Positions 7,068-15,851 of a stretch of 64,000 nucleotides of DNA are shown in pieces; within the stretch, counting starts at the first letter, position 1, and each line of letters starts with the position of its first letter. The notes beneath the pieces were generated by a model. It saw only the letters and a program-made list of their open reading frames with translations, was not told the DNA's origin and did not search any database. Source of the DNA: Pseudomonas putida (GTDB lineage Bacteria > Pseudomonadota > Gammaproteobacteria > Pseudomonadales > Pseudomonadaceae); NCBI RefSeq assembly GCF_002025705.1, contig NZ_CP018846.1, positions 5,571,501 to 5,635,500 on the forward strand, in the 5' to 3' direction. The position numbers and the translations under genes were made by a program.

Positions 7068-9941
7068 TCAGCGGTAAGCCTCCACAGGCACGCAAGCACA
7101 GAACAGATTCCTGTCCCCATACACATTGTCGACCCGGTTCACCGCTGGCCAGTACTTGTGCAGCCGCACGTGGGCACTGGGCGCAACCGCCTGCTCCAGG
7201 CTATAAGGCCGGGCCCACGGCGCCAGCACATCGGCCAGGGTATGCGGCGCATGCTTGAGCGGGTTGTCCTCCGCCGGCCAGTTACCTTCCTGCACCTGGG
7301 CAATTTCCGCCCTAATTGCCAGCATCGCTTCGACGAAGCGGTCCAGCTCGGCCTTCGACTCGCTTTCAGTGGGCTCGATCATCAGCGTTCCCGGTACCGG
7401 GAACGACATGGTCGGGGCATGGAAGCCATAGTCCATCAGGCGCTTGGCGACGTCCTCCTCGGTGATGCCGGTCTGCGCCTTGAGCGGCCGCAGGTCGAGG
7501 ATGCACTCATGCGCCACCCGCTGGTTGCGCCCGCGGTACAACACCGGGAACGCGCCGCCGAGCTGGCTGGCCAGGTAGTTGGCCGAAAGGATCGCCACTT
7601 CGCTCGCATCAGCAAGCTGAGGGCCCATCATGGCGATGTACATCCAGCTGATCGGCAGGATGCTCGCACTGCCCCAGGGCGCGGCGCTGACCGCGCTGTT
7701 GTTAGGGTCCAGGCCCGGCACGGGCACTACCGGGTGGCTGGCGACGAACGGCTTCAGATGAGCACGGATGCCGATCGGCCCCATGCCCGGGCCGCCACCG
7801 CCGTGAGGGATACAAAAGGTCTTGTGCAGGTTCATGTGTGAAACGTCGGCGCCAATGTCCGCTGGCCGCGCCAGGCCGACCTGGGCGTTGAGGTTGGCAC
7901 CGTCCATGTACACCTGGCCACCGTGCTGGTGGACCACCTCGCAGATCTCGCGGATACCTTCTTCGTACACGCCATGGGTCGAGGGGTAGGTGACCATCAG
8001 GCACGACAGCTTGTCGCCGGCGGCATGGGCCTTGGCTTTGAGGTCTTCGAGGTCGACGTTGCCAGCATCGTCACAATCGACGATCACCACCTCCATGCCA
8101 GCCATCTGTGCCGAGGCCGGGTTGGTGCCGTGGGCCGACGACGGGATCAGGCACAGCGTGCGCTGGGGTTGATGACGGCTGCGGTGATAGCGGGTGATGG
8201 CCATGAGCCCGGCATATTCACCCTGGGCGCCGGAGTTGGGCTGCATGCAGATGGCGTCGAAGCCGGTAATAGCGCACAACCAGCTTTCCAGCTCGTCGAT
8301 CATCGCCTTGTAGCCGGTGACCTGTGCTGCCGGTGCAAAGGGATGAAGCTGGGCGAAAGCAGGCCAGGTGATGGGGATCATCTCGCTGGTGGCATTGAGC
8401 TTCATGGTGCAGGAGCCCAGCGGGATCATCGACTGGTTCAGCGCCAGGTCCTTGTTCTCCAGCTGCTTGAGGTAGCGCAGCATCTCGGTTTCGCTGTGGT
8501 GCAGGTTGAATACCGGGTGGCTGAGGAACGGCGTGCGTCGCACCAGCGCAGCGGGGATGCCTTCCGGTAACGCGTGCTGGTCGAGGGTAGCGATATCCAG
8601 GCCGTGATCGACGCCCAGGAAAATATCCAGCAGCCGCAGCACGGTGGCTTCGCTGCAGGTCTCGTCCAGGCTCACGCCCAGATGGCCGCGGCCCAGGATA
8701 CGCAGGTTGATGCGGGCGGCTTCGGCACTTTCGATGATCGCTGCCTGGGCGCCGCCGACATCCAGGGTCAAGGTGTCGAAAAAGTGCTGGTTGAGGCGCT
8801 TGATGCCTTTGGCCTCAAGGCCTGCTGCCAGCACAAAGGTCAGCCGGTGCACGCGCTGGGCAATGCGCTGCAGGCCCTCGGGGCCGTGATACACCGCATA
8901 GAACCCGGCGATGTTGGCCAGCAGTACCTGGGCTGTGCAGATGTTGGAGTTGGCTTTTTCGCGGCGGATATGTTGCTCGCGCGTCTGCAGGGCCATGCGT
9001 AGCGCAGTATTGCCACGGGCATCGCGGGACACGCCGATGATGCGCCCGGGCATCGCCCGCTTGTAATCGTCACGGCACGCAAAATAGGCCGCGTGTGGAC
9101 CACCGTAGCCCATAGGTACGCCGAAGCGCTGAGTCGAACCCAGCACCACATCGGCACCCAGCTCGCCGGGCGGAGTCAGCACCACCAGGCTGAGCAGGTC
9201 GGCAGCTACACAGGCCAGGGCCTGCTGGCTGTGTAACTGGTCGATGAACGGGCGCAGGTCGCGCACCTCGCCGTGGGTATCCGGGTATTGCAGCAAGGCA
9301 CCGAAGACCTGGTGCTGAGCGAGGTTATCCACAGCGTCGACGATCAACTGGAAACCGAACCCTTCCGCGCGGGTTTTCAGCACCGACAAGGTCTGTGGAT
9401 GGCAATGCTCGTCGGCAAAGAACGCGTTGCTCTTGTTGCGCGCCACACGCTTGGCCAGGGCCATGGCTTCGGCAGCCGCCGTGGCTTCGTCGAGCAATGA
9501 CGCGTTGGCCAGCGCCAGGCCGGTGAGGTCGATGACCATCTGCTGGAAGTTCAGCAGCGCCTCCAGTCGACCTTGGGCGATTTCGGGCTGATAGGGCGTG
9601 TAGGCGGTGTACCAGCCGGGGTTTTCCAGCACGTTGCGCAAGATGACGGTGGGCGTGACGGTGCCGTGGTAGCCCATGCCGATGAGGCTGGTCCACACCT
9701 GGTTCTGCTCGGCGAAGCCTGCGAGTTTGGCCAACGCAGCCTGTTCATCCAGAGCCGGCGGCAGGTCGAGGGCACGGTTGAAGCGGATGCCTGGCGGCAC
9801 GGTCTGCTCGATCAGCTCACTGCGGCTGTTGAGGCCGAGGGTGCTGAGCATTGCCTGCTGCTCCGAGGCATCGGGCCCCAGGTGGCGGCGCAGGAAAGGG
9901 TTGAGCTCTTGCAGTTGATGCAGGGATGGCGACTGGGACAT
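7068..9941 (-). CDS. gcvP: Glycine dehydrogenase (decarboxylating), P-protein
   Basis: 957-aa PLP enzyme of the glycine cleavage system. It decarboxylates glycine and passes the aminomethyl group to lipoyl-GcvH. Full length, fusing the two subunit-like halves. The PLP lysine lies in NLHKTFCIPHGGGGPGMGPI in the second half; other landmarks are IGMGYHGTVTPTVILRNVLE and NPGWYTAYTPYQPEIAQGR in the first half. GGAAGAGAG lies upstream of the ATG. gcvT and gcvH are on the same strand upstream, but an IS3-type element and REP sequence now separate gcvH from gcvP, so gcvP may depend on read-through or its own promoter. Confidence 0.97.
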   Translation of the reverse strand: MSQSPSLHQLQELNPFLRRHLGPDASEQQAMLSTLGLNSRSELIEQTVPPGIRFNRALDLPPALDEQAALAKLAGFAEQNQVWTSLIGMGYHGTVTPTVILRNVLENPGWYTAYTPYQPEIAQGRLEALLNFQQMVIDLTGLALANASLLDEATAAAEAMALAKRVARNKSNAFFADEHCHPQTLSVLKTRAEGFGFQLIVDAVDNLAQHQVFGALLQYPDTHGEVRDLRPFIDQLHSQQALACVAADLLSLVVLTPPGELGADVVLGSTQRFGVPMGYGGPHAAYFACRDDYKRAMPGRIIGVSRDARGNTALRMALQTREQHIRREKANSNICTAQVLLANIAGFYAVYHGPEGLQRIAQRVHRLTFVLAAGLEAKGIKRLNQHFFDTLTLDVGGAQAAIIESAEAARINLRILGRGHLGVSLDETCSEATVLRLLDIFLGVDHGLDIATLDQHALPEGIPAALVRRTPFLSHPVFNLHHSETEMLRYLKQLENKDLALNQSMIPLGSCTMKLNATSEMIPITWPAFAQLHPFAPAAQVTGYKAMIDELESWLCAITGFDAICMQPNSGAQGEYAGLMAITRYHRSRHQPQRTLCLIPSSAHGTNPASAQMAGMEVVIVDCDDAGNVDLEDLKAKAHAAGDKLSCLMVTYPSTHGVYEEGIREICEVVHQHGGQVYMDGANLNAQVGLARPADIGADVSHMNLHKTFCIPHGGGGPGMGPIGIRAHLKPFVASHPVVPVPGLDPNNSAVSAAPWGSASILPISWMYIAMMGPQLADASEVAILSANYLASQLGGAFPVLYRGRNQRVAHECILDLRPLKAQTGITEEDVAKRLMDYGFHAPTMSFPVPGTLMIEPTESESKAELDRFVEAMLAIRAEIAQVQEGNWPAEDNPLKHAPHTLADVLAPWARPYSLEQAVAPSAHVRLHKYWPAVNRVDNVYGDRNLFCACVPVEAYR

Positions 9942-10027
9942 GTCGACGCTCTCTTCCTAGACCAGGTCTCATGGAGACTTATAAGTCTAGGAAGGGATCG
10001 CCGATACTGCGGGAAAACTTGTTTCTG

Positions 10028-10051
10028 CAGGTTCGGCCTCTTCGCGGCTAA
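10028..10051. repeat. Left fragment of a REP split by the IS element
   Basis: The stretch CAGGTTCGGCCTCTTCGCGG followed by CTAA is the left half of a REP palindrome of the CTTCGCGGCTAAAGCCGCTC type. Its continuation (AAAGCCGCTCCTACAAGG) is found at 11303 on the far side of the IS. An intact relative is seen at about 11346-11375. Confidence 0.7.
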
Positions 10052-10053
10052 GG

Positions 10054-10080
10054 TGAACTGGCCTAATGATTTTGGACACC
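10054..10080. repeat. IS terminal inverted repeat, left
   Basis: 27-bp left terminal repeat ending in ATTTTGGACACC; pairs with 11277-11303 at 22 of 27 positions, with the innermost 12 bases identical. Confidence 0.88.
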
Positions 10081-10122
10081 TTCATCGGGCGCTATGATGG
10101 CGCCCAATTGGAGGCAAAATCA

Positions 10123-10425
10123 GTGCGCAAGTCTTATTCGAAAGAACACAAAATCCAAGCTGCCGAAATGGTCCTGGACGGTGGCCAGTCAGTTCCTGAG
10201 GTATGCGAAATCCTCGGGATTGGCCGTACAGCCCTTCGCCGTTGGGTTGAGCAGGTACGCCAGGAGAGAGAGGGTAAGGTTCCGACTGGAGCCAAAGCCA
10301 TCACTCCGGAGCAGCAACGTATCGAAGAGCTGGAAGCATTGGTTCGTCAAAAGGATCGGGATATCGAAATCCTAAAAAAGGCCAGTGCTCTCCTGCTTCG
10401 GGACTCCAAAGATCGTTCTCGCTGA
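10123..10425 (+). CDS. IS3-family transposase OrfA (HTH protein)
   Basis: 100-aa protein from a GTG at 10123 (MRKSYSKEHKIQAAEMVLDG), with a strong ribosome site GGAGG 8 bases upstream; an earlier ATG would extend it into the terminal repeat and is not favoured. Residues ~10-55 are the helix-turn-helix (GGQSVPEVCEILGIGRTALR, RWVEQVR). The end is a leucine-zipper-like helix (EQQRIEELEALVRQKDRDIE, ILKKASALLL) as in IS3 OrfA proteins. The last codons cross the A6G slip site used to make the OrfAB transposase. Confidence 0.93.
   Translation: MRKSYSKEHKIQAAEMVLDGGQSVPEVCEILGIGRTALRRWVEQVRQEREGKVPTGAKAITPEQQRIEELEALVRQKDRDIEILKKASALLLRDSKDRSR
10374..10380 (+). other. Programmed -1 frameshift signal A AAA AAG
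   Basis: The heptamer AAAAAAG is phased exactly A_AAA_AAG in the OrfA frame. OrfB lies in the -1 frame, and that frame has no stop from 10371 through the first OrfB ATG at 10470, so slippage here yields one OrfAB protein. This is the classical IS3-family arrangement. Confidence 0.85.
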
Positions 10426-10469
10426 TCAACGAGCTGAGTGAGCAATACGGTGTTGTCGACTGCTGTCGT

Positions 10470-11267
10470 GTGCTTGGGGTCAAACGCAGTAGTTTCTATG
10501 CATGGCGCAAACGCCAAGGGCGTGAGAATCCCGGCAGGGATGCTCTACGCTCGCGTGTAATCAATCACTTCATGGCGTCACGAAGCTCCGCGGGTTCACG
10601 CACGTTGATGCAAGAACTGCGGCGTGAAGGCCATGTGGTTGGGCGTTACAAAGTGCGTGCGCTTATGCGTGAAGCTGGCCTGAAATGCCGGCAGCGTAGG
10701 CCACACCGGTATCGGTCATCAGGCACGGAAGCACTGATTGCGGAAAACCAACTGAAGCGAAACTTCAAGGTTTCAACGATCAACGAGGTCTGGTGTGGCG
10801 ATGTGACTTACATTCAGGTTGGCAGACGTTGGCTGTACTTGGCCGCAGTAATCGACTTGTACGCACGCCGAGTTGTGGGCTGGGCGTTTTCAATGACTGC
10901 TGATGCCAAGTTGGCCTGTGACGCGCTGCGCATGGCGTCTGAGTCCAGAGGCAAGCCTACGGGCGTGATGTTTCATTCAGATCAAGGTTGTCAGTACACC
11001 AGCCATAAATTCAGGGCTGTACTTGAAGAGTGCAGCTTGAAACAGAGCATGAGCCACCGTGGCCAATGCTGGGACAATGCGGCCATGGAGCGATTCTTCG
11101 GGGCATTGAAATCAGAATGGGTGCCAGCAGGAGGCTATGAATCCGAAGCTGAAGCTAAAGCCGACATCATGGCTTATTTGGTGCGCTACAACCTAAAGCG
11201 TCTCCACAGCTACAACGGCTACGAGACCCCGGTAGCTATGGAGGAAAAGCTCAGGGCAGCGGCATGA
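10470..11267 (+). CDS. IS3-family transposase OrfB (DDE catalytic domain)
   Basis: 265 aa from the internal ATG; the active form is expected to be the OrfAB fusion covering 10123-11267. The integrase core shows the three acidic residues: first D in VWCGDVTYIQVGRRWLYLAA, second D in MFHSDQGCQYTSHKFR, and the E in NAAMERFFGALKSEW. The upstream HTH_21-like segment (SRSSAGSRTLMQELRREGHV) is present. Nothing appears broken, so the element may still be mobile. Confidence 0.95.
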   Translation: MLGVKRSSFYAWRKRQGRENPGRDALRSRVINHFMASRSSAGSRTLMQELRREGHVVGRYKVRALMREAGLKCRQRRPHRYRSSGTEALIAENQLKRNFKVSTINEVWCGDVTYIQVGRRWLYLAAVIDLYARRVVGWAFSMTADAKLACDALRMASESRGKPTGVMFHSDQGCQYTSHKFRAVLEECSLKQSMSHRGQCWDNAAMERFFGALKSEWVPAGGYESEAEAKADIMAYLVRYNLKRLHSYNGYETPVAMEEKLRAAA

Positions 11268-11276
11268 ACCTTAACC

Positions 11277-11303
11277 GGTGTCCAAAATTACTTGACCAGA
11301 TCA
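11277..11303. repeat. IS terminal inverted repeat, right
   Basis: 27-bp right terminal repeat beginning GGTGTCCAAAAT and ending GACCAGATCA. It is the partner of 10054-10080. Confidence 0.88.
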
Positions 11304-11385
11304 AAGCCGCTCCTACAAGGCATTGCACAGGCCTCGAGCGCGGCGCTGTGCCTGTAGGAGCGGCTTTAGCCGCGAAGCAGGCGAC
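11304..11385. repeat. REP pair, left member interrupted by the IS
   Basis: AAGCCGCTCCTACAAGG at the IS border is followed about 40 bases later by an inverted intact copy, TGTAGGAGCGGCTTTAGCCG and CGAAGCAGGC. Together with 10028-10051 these are the two REPs of one pair that sat between gcvH and gcvP. Confidence 0.8.
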
Positions 11386-11391
11386 GCGGCG

Positions 11392-11775
11392 TTACTCGCC
11401 GATAGCGGCTGCGTAACCTGCAGCATCCAGCAGCTTGTCCAGCTCGGCCGGGTTGCTTGGCTTGAGCTTGAAGATCCACGACGCGTAGGGCTCTTCGTTA
11501 AGCAGCTCCGGGCTATCGGCCAGCTCTTCGTTGACCGCGATCACTTCACCGGAAACAGGAGCGTAGATGTCGGAAGCAGCCTTGACCGACTCGACCACGC
11601 CCGCAGCGTCGCCAGCGCCGAACACCTTGCCGACTTCGGCCAGTTCGACGAACACCACGTCACCCAGCGCTTGCTGGGCGTGGTCGCTGATGCCTACGGT
11701 GACGCTGCCATCAGCTTCCAGGCGTGCCCACTCGTGGCTTTCGGCGAAACGCAGATCGGCGGGGATATTGCTCAT
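11392..11775 (-). CDS. gcvH: Glycine cleavage system H protein
   Basis: 127-aa lipoyl carrier protein of the glycine cleavage system, the normal size. The lipoylated lysine is in ESVKAASDIYAPVSGEVIAV, about residue 64; the flanking hairpins DLRFAESHEWARLEADGSVT and ELLNEEPYASWIFKLKPS are typical. It lies 48 bp after gcvT on the same strand and would be co-transcribed with it. The stop is only 6 bp from the REP that the IS has split. Confidence 0.96.
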   Translation of the reverse strand: MSNIPADLRFAESHEWARLEADGSVTVGISDHAQQALGDVVFVELAEVGKVFGAGDAAGVVESVKAASDIYAPVSGEVIAVNEELADSPELLNEEPYASWIFKLKPSNPAELDKLLDAAGYAAAIGE

Positions 11776-11823
11776 GTGTTGAATTCCTCGTTTGGGTCAG
11801 CGGTTCGGCCCGCCGTTAATTGT

Positions 11824-12906
11824 TCAGATCAGAATCTTGCCGTGGCGCACGAAGGTCGGTCTGACCACCCGCACCGGGTACCATTTGCCGCGGATCTCGA
11901 CCTCGGCGCGGTCACCGGTAGCCATGGGCACGCGTGCCAGGGCAATGGATTTGCTCAGCGTAGGTGAGAAACTACCACTGGTGATCTCCCCTTCGCCAAT
12001 CCCCGCTACACGAACCACTTGGTGGGCACGCAGCACACCGCGCTCTTCCAGCACCAAGCCAACCAGTTTTTCCTGCACACCGCGGTCGATTTCCGCCAAC
12101 AGGCCAGCACGGCCGACGAAGTCGCGTTCAGCTGGCTCCCAGGCGACACACCAACCCAGGTTGGAGGTCAGCGGGGTGTGGCTTTCATCGATGTCCTGGC
12201 CGTACAGGTTCATGCCGGCTTCCAGGCGCAGGGTATCGCGCGCACCCAGGCCGCTCGGCGCAATGCCGGCGCCGACCAGGTCGTTGAAGAACGCTACCGC
12301 CTGATCACCCGGCAGGATGATTTCCAGGCCGTCCTCACCGGTGTAGCCGGTGCGCGCGATGAACCAGTCACCTTCGGCAACACCTTCGAACGGGCGCAGT
12401 TCGCGGATAAGCGCGGCGCGCGCAGGGCTCAGCAGCGCGGCGACTTTCTCCCGGGCATGGGGCCCCTGGATGGCGAGGATGGCGAGGTCGGGGCGAACGT
12501 CGAACGATACGTTGAAACCGGCGCTCTGGCGCTGCAGCCAATCGATAACCTTGGCCCGCGTGGCCGCGTTGGTGACCAGGCGGTAACCGCTTTGGGTGCG
12601 GTAGACGATCAGGTCGTCGATGACCCCGCCGTCTTCGCTGAGCAACGGGCTGTACAGCGCCTTGCCGGCGCCATCGAGACGGGCCACGTCGTTGGCCAGC
12701 AGACGTTGCAGCCAGGGCGTGGCGTCGTCGCCGGCGATGTCGATGACCGTCATGTGGGAAACATCGAAGACACCGCAGTCGCTGCGCACCTGGTGGTGCT
12801 CCTCGACCTGCGAGCCATAGTGCAGCGGCATGTCCCAGCCGCCGAAATCGACCGTCTTGGCGCCAAGCGCCAGGTGCAAGTCGTACAAAAGCGTGCGCTG
12901 TCCCAT
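11824..12906 (-). CDS. gcvT: Aminomethyltransferase (glycine cleavage T protein)
   Basis: 360 aa from the ATG at 12906 (MGQRTLLYDLHLALGAKTVD), with AAGGAG 7 bases upstream; a longer in-frame opening has no ribosome site and is rejected. It transfers the methylene group from aminomethyl-lipoyl GcvH to tetrahydrofolate. Motifs: FGGWDMPLHYGSQVEEHHQV, CGVFDVSHMTVIDIAGDDA, RTGYTGEDGLEIILPGDQA, and the C-terminal GEITSGSFSPTLSKSIALAR. First gene of gcvT-gcvH-(IS)-gcvP. Confidence 0.96.
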   Translation of the reverse strand: MGQRTLLYDLHLALGAKTVDFGGWDMPLHYGSQVEEHHQVRSDCGVFDVSHMTVIDIAGDDATPWLQRLLANDVARLDGAGKALYSPLLSEDGGVIDDLIVYRTQSGYRLVTNAATRAKVIDWLQRQSAGFNVSFDVRPDLAILAIQGPHAREKVAALLSPARAALIRELRPFEGVAEGDWFIARTGYTGEDGLEIILPGDQAVAFFNDLVGAGIAPSGLGARDTLRLEAGMNLYGQDIDESHTPLTSNLGWCVAWEPAERDFVGRAGLLAEIDRGVQEKLVGLVLEERGVLRAHQVVRVAGIGEGEITSGSFSPTLSKSIALARVPMATGDRAEVEIRGKWYPVRVVRPTFVRHGKILI

Positions 12907-13029
12907 GGGTTTCTCCTTCCGGGCGTGGCGAAGCGGCGGCGGTCGATGACGTTTAATCGTCAGCTCTTCTTGTAGGACCCGCCGCGCGAATGCCGCGCAT
13001 TGTAGCCGCAAGGGCGCAAGCTGGCATCC

Positions 13030-14652
13030 TCAGTGACTGTGACCCGGACGACGAGCCGAACGGCGGATCAGCCCGATGACCGGCAACAGCCCCACCAGCA
13101 CGAGGGTCAGCGCCGGCAGCGAGGCGCGCGCCCATTCGCCTTCGCTGGTCATCTCGAACACCCTGACCGCCAGGGTGTCCCAGCCGAACGGGCGCATCAG
13201 CAAGGTGGCGGGCATTTCCTTGAGCACATCGACGAACACCAGCAACGCGGCACTCAGGGCTCCGGGAACCAGCAACGGCAGATACACCTTGAAAAACAAA
13301 CCCACGCCACCGACGCCAAGGCTGCGCGAAGCCTCCGGCAATGAGGGGCGGATGCGCTCCAGGCTGCTCTCCAATGGGCCATAGGCGACAGCGATGAAGC
13401 GCACAAGGTAGGCCAGCAGCAAGGCGGCGAGGCTGCCCAGCAGCAGCGGCTTACCTGCGCCACCCAACCAGGCCGACAGCGGAATGACCAGCTGATTATC
13501 CAGATAGCTGAAAGCCAGCATGATCGATACCGCCAGCACCGAGCCGGGCAAGGCGTAGCCCAGGTTGGCCAGGCCGACGCCCGCTCGGATACCGGCCGTC
13601 GGCGCCTGACGGCGGGCGAAGGCCAGCATCAGGGCCACGCAAACAGTGATCAACGCGGCCATGCCGCCCAGGTACAACGTATGCAGCACCAGGCCGACAT
13701 ACCGCTCGTCAAGGTCATGCCGACCGCGCTGCCAGAACCACGCCAGCAACTGCAGCACTGGAATGACGAATGCGCAGGCGAACACCAGCAGGCACCAGCC
13801 GCTGGCCAGCAGCGCCTTGAACCCACGCAAGTGGTAAAGCGCCTGGCCGCGCGGGCGCTCATTGCCACTGCGGGTCGCACCACGGGCGCGGCGCTCGCCG
13901 TACAGCACCAGCATCACCGCCAGCAGCAGCAGGCTGGCTAGCTGGGCCGCGCTGGCTAGGCTGAAAAAGCCGTACCAGGTCTTGTAGATGGCCGTGGTGA
14001 AGGTATCGAAGTTGAACACGGCCACTGCGCCAAAATCGGCCAGGGTCTCCATCAGCGCCAGGGCAATACCCGCACCAATCGCTGGCCGCGCCATCGGCAA
14101 GGCTACCCGCCAGAAGGCTTGCAGGGGTGTCAGGCCAAGTACCCGGGCAGCCTCCATCAAGCCCTTGCCCTGGGCCAGGAACGCCGTGCGCGCCAGCAGG
14201 TAGACATAGGGGTAGAACACCAGCACCAGAACGATGATCACCCCACCGGTGGAGCGTACCCGTGGCAGGCGCATGGGCCCGAACACCTCGCGCAGGGCGC
14301 TTTGCACGGGGCCGGCAAAGTCGAGCAGGCCGACGAAGACGAAGGCCAGCACGTAGGCAGGGATGGCAAACGGCAGCATCAGTGCCCAGTCGAGCCAGCG
14401 CCGGCCGGGGAACTCACACAGACTGGTGAGCCAGGCCAGGCTGACGCCGAGCACGGTGACGCCGATACCGACGCCGACCACCAGGGTCGCGGTATTGCCC
14501 AGCAGGCGGCCCATCTGGGTGTCGAGCAGGTGCGACCAGATCTGCAGGTCGACCGACTGCCAGGACAGCAGCAGCACACTCAAGGGCAGGAGGACCAGGG
14601 TGGCGGTCAAAGTGACCGGGAGGTACCAGCGGCTTTGTGGGGTGTGCGGCAA
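13030..14652 (-). CDS. Iron(III)-type ABC transporter permease (FbpB-like, fused double permease)
   Basis: About 540 aa from a TTG at 14652 (read MPHTPQSRWYLPVTLTATLV); the longer in-frame opening to 14730 translates a REP (NPVGAGLPANDRA) and is judged spurious. The protein has two homologous halves, each with about six membrane segments and an EAA-type loop: EAARVLGLTPLQAFWRVALP in the first half and EASRSLGVGGVGLFFKVYLP in the second. This fused permease form is characteristic of the Fbp/Sfu/Hit ferric transporters. The binding protein gene follows on the same strand upstream with a REP between; no ATPase gene is present nearby, so that subunit must be elsewhere. Confidence 0.9.
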   Translation of the reverse strand: MPHTPQSRWYLPVTLTATLVLLPLSVLLLSWQSVDLQIWSHLLDTQMGRLLGNTATLVVGVGIGVTVLGVSLAWLTSLCEFPGRRWLDWALMLPFAIPAYVLAFVFVGLLDFAGPVQSALREVFGPMRLPRVRSTGGVIIVLVLVFYPYVYLLARTAFLAQGKGLMEAARVLGLTPLQAFWRVALPMARPAIGAGIALALMETLADFGAVAVFNFDTFTTAIYKTWYGFFSLASAAQLASLLLLAVMLVLYGERRARGATRSGNERPRGQALYHLRGFKALLASGWCLLVFACAFVIPVLQLLAWFWQRGRHDLDERYVGLVLHTLYLGGMAALITVCVALMLAFARRQAPTAGIRAGVGLANLGYALPGSVLAVSIMLAFSYLDNQLVIPLSAWLGGAGKPLLLGSLAALLLAYLVRFIAVAYGPLESSLERIRPSLPEASRSLGVGGVGLFFKVYLPLLVPGALSAALLVFVDVLKEMPATLLMRPFGWDTLAVRVFEMTSEGEWARASLPALTLVLVGLLPVIGLIRRSARRPGHSH

Positions 14653-14689
14653 GGTTGAATTCTCGGTTGCAATAGCGACCGCTGCGCGG

Positions 14690-14780
14690 TCGTTCGCGGG
14701 TAAACCCGCTCCTACAGGGTTTAGCGCCATCCTGAAGTGCGATGGTGTTCCTGTGGGAGCGGGATTACCCGCGAAAGGGC
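14690..14780. repeat. REP pair (GGAGCGGGTTTACCCGCGAA type)
   Basis: Inverted copies TTCGCGGGTAAACCCGCTCC and GTGGGAGCGGGATTACCCGC flank a short spacer. It lies between the binding-protein gene and the permease gene, where it may tune expression of the distal gene. Confidence 0.85.
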
Positions 14781-14813
14781 CCTGAAATACCCCGGAAGAG
14801 TAAAGCCTGGTGC

Positions 14814-15815
14814 TTAATTCCAGCCAGCCCGATCCATCAGGCGAATGGCCTCGGCCTGGCGCTTGCCAGCCACTTCCACCGGAAGGCTGTCGGCCTTGAA
14901 GCTGCCCCAGGCAGCCACTTCATCCGACGGCTTGACCTTCGGGTTGGCCGGGAACTCCTGGTTGATGTCGGCGAACAGCTTCTGCGCCTCCTCGCCGGTC
15001 ATCCATTCGACCAGCTTTTTGGCGGCTTCCGGGTGCGGTGCATGCTTGGTCAGGCCGATGCCCGAAAGGTTGACGTGCACGCCACGGTCACCTTGATTGG
15101 GCCAGAAGATCTTCACCGGCAGTTTCGGGTTCTGAGCGTGCAGGCGGCCGTAGTAGTAGGTGTTGACCACGCCCACATCGCACTGGCCGGCTTCGATGGC
15201 CTTGATCACGGCGTTGTCGTCAGAGAACACGTCAGTGGACAGGTTGCTGACCCAGCCTTTGACGATCTGTTCAGTCTTGGCTTCGCCGTGGTTCTCGATC
15301 AGCGTGGCCGTCAGCGATTGGTTGTACACCTTCTTCGCCGTGCGCAGGCACAGGCGGCCTTCCCAGTGCTTGTCGGCAAGGGCTTCATAAGTGGTCAGCT
15401 CGGCGGGTTTGACCCGCTCGGTGGAGTAGACGATGGTCCGCGCGCGCAAGCTCAGGCCGGTCCAGTCATGGGACGAAGCGCGATACTGCGGCGGGATGTT
15501 CTGGTCGATGATGTCCGACTTGATCGGCTGCAGAATGCCCATCTGCTCGGCCTGCCAGAGGTTGCCGGCATCGACGGTGAGCAGCAGGTCGGCCACACCG
15601 TTCTCGCCCTCGGCCTTGATGCGCTGCATCAGCGGCGCTTCCTTGTCGGTGATGAACTTGACCTTGACCCCGGTCTTGGCGGTGTAGGCGTCGAACACCG
15701 GCTTGATCAGCTCGTCGATGCGCGAGGAGTACACCACCACTTCGTCCGCCGCTTGGGCGGTGCCGCCGAACAGGGTCAGGGCCAGGGCGGCCAATAGGGG
15801 CTTGCGTGGCAACAT
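14814..15815 (-). CDS. Periplasmic iron(III)-binding protein of an ABC transporter (FbpA/FutA-like)
   Basis: 333 aa from the ATG at 15815 (MLPRKPLLAALALTLFGGTA, signal peptide ending AQA), with GAGGAG upstream. The mature protein starts ADEVVVYSSRIDELIKPVFD, typical of ferric-binding proteins of this class. The segment VVNTYYYGRLHAQNP carries the tandem tyrosines that ligate Fe(III) in FbpA/FutA. It would deliver iron to the permease encoded downstream. A Fur-like sequence lies at 15852-15870, upstream of the start. The substrate is inferred from family resemblance and the tyrosines. Confidence 0.9.
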   Translation of the reverse strand: MLPRKPLLAALALTLFGGTAQAADEVVVYSSRIDELIKPVFDAYTAKTGVKVKFITDKEAPLMQRIKAEGENGVADLLLTVDAGNLWQAEQMGILQPIKSDIIDQNIPPQYRASSHDWTGLSLRARTIVYSTERVKPAELTTYEALADKHWEGRLCLRTAKKVYNQSLTATLIENHGEAKTEQIVKGWVSNLSTDVFSDDNAVIKAIEAGQCDVGVVNTYYYGRLHAQNPKLPVKIFWPNQGDRGVHVNLSGIGLTKHAPHPEAAKKLVEWMTGEEAQKLFADINQEFPANPKVKPSDEVAAWGSFKADSLPVEVAGKRQAEAIRLMDRAGWN

Positions 15816-15851
15816 GGAAAGCACTCCTCGGATCGTATGAGAGGCGCAAAT

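Larger units (their letters stand above)
10054..11303 (+). mobile_element. IS3-family insertion sequence (about 1.25 kb)
   Basis: A complete-looking IS3-family element. It has terminal inverted repeats of 27 bp with 22 matches (10054-10080 TGAACTGGCCTAATGATTTT...; 11277-11303 as complement TGATCTGGTCAAGTAATTTT...), two overlapping-frame genes and an A6G frameshift signal. Ends read TG...CA as usual for the family. A 3-bp direct repeat AAG flanks it at 10050-10052 and 11304-11306, but this leaves one extra base at the left tip, so the exact duplication is uncertain. It is inserted in a REP between gcvH and gcvP, transcribed against the gcv genes. Confidence 0.93.

Noticed and set aside
12907..13029. 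Glycine riboswitch before gcvT
   Set aside because: The 123-bp leader shows no tandem aptamer pattern; none seen by eye.
14653..14730. N-terminal extension of the iron permease to 14730
   Set aside because: Translates a REP element (NPVGAGLPANDR); the TTG at 14652 fits family length.
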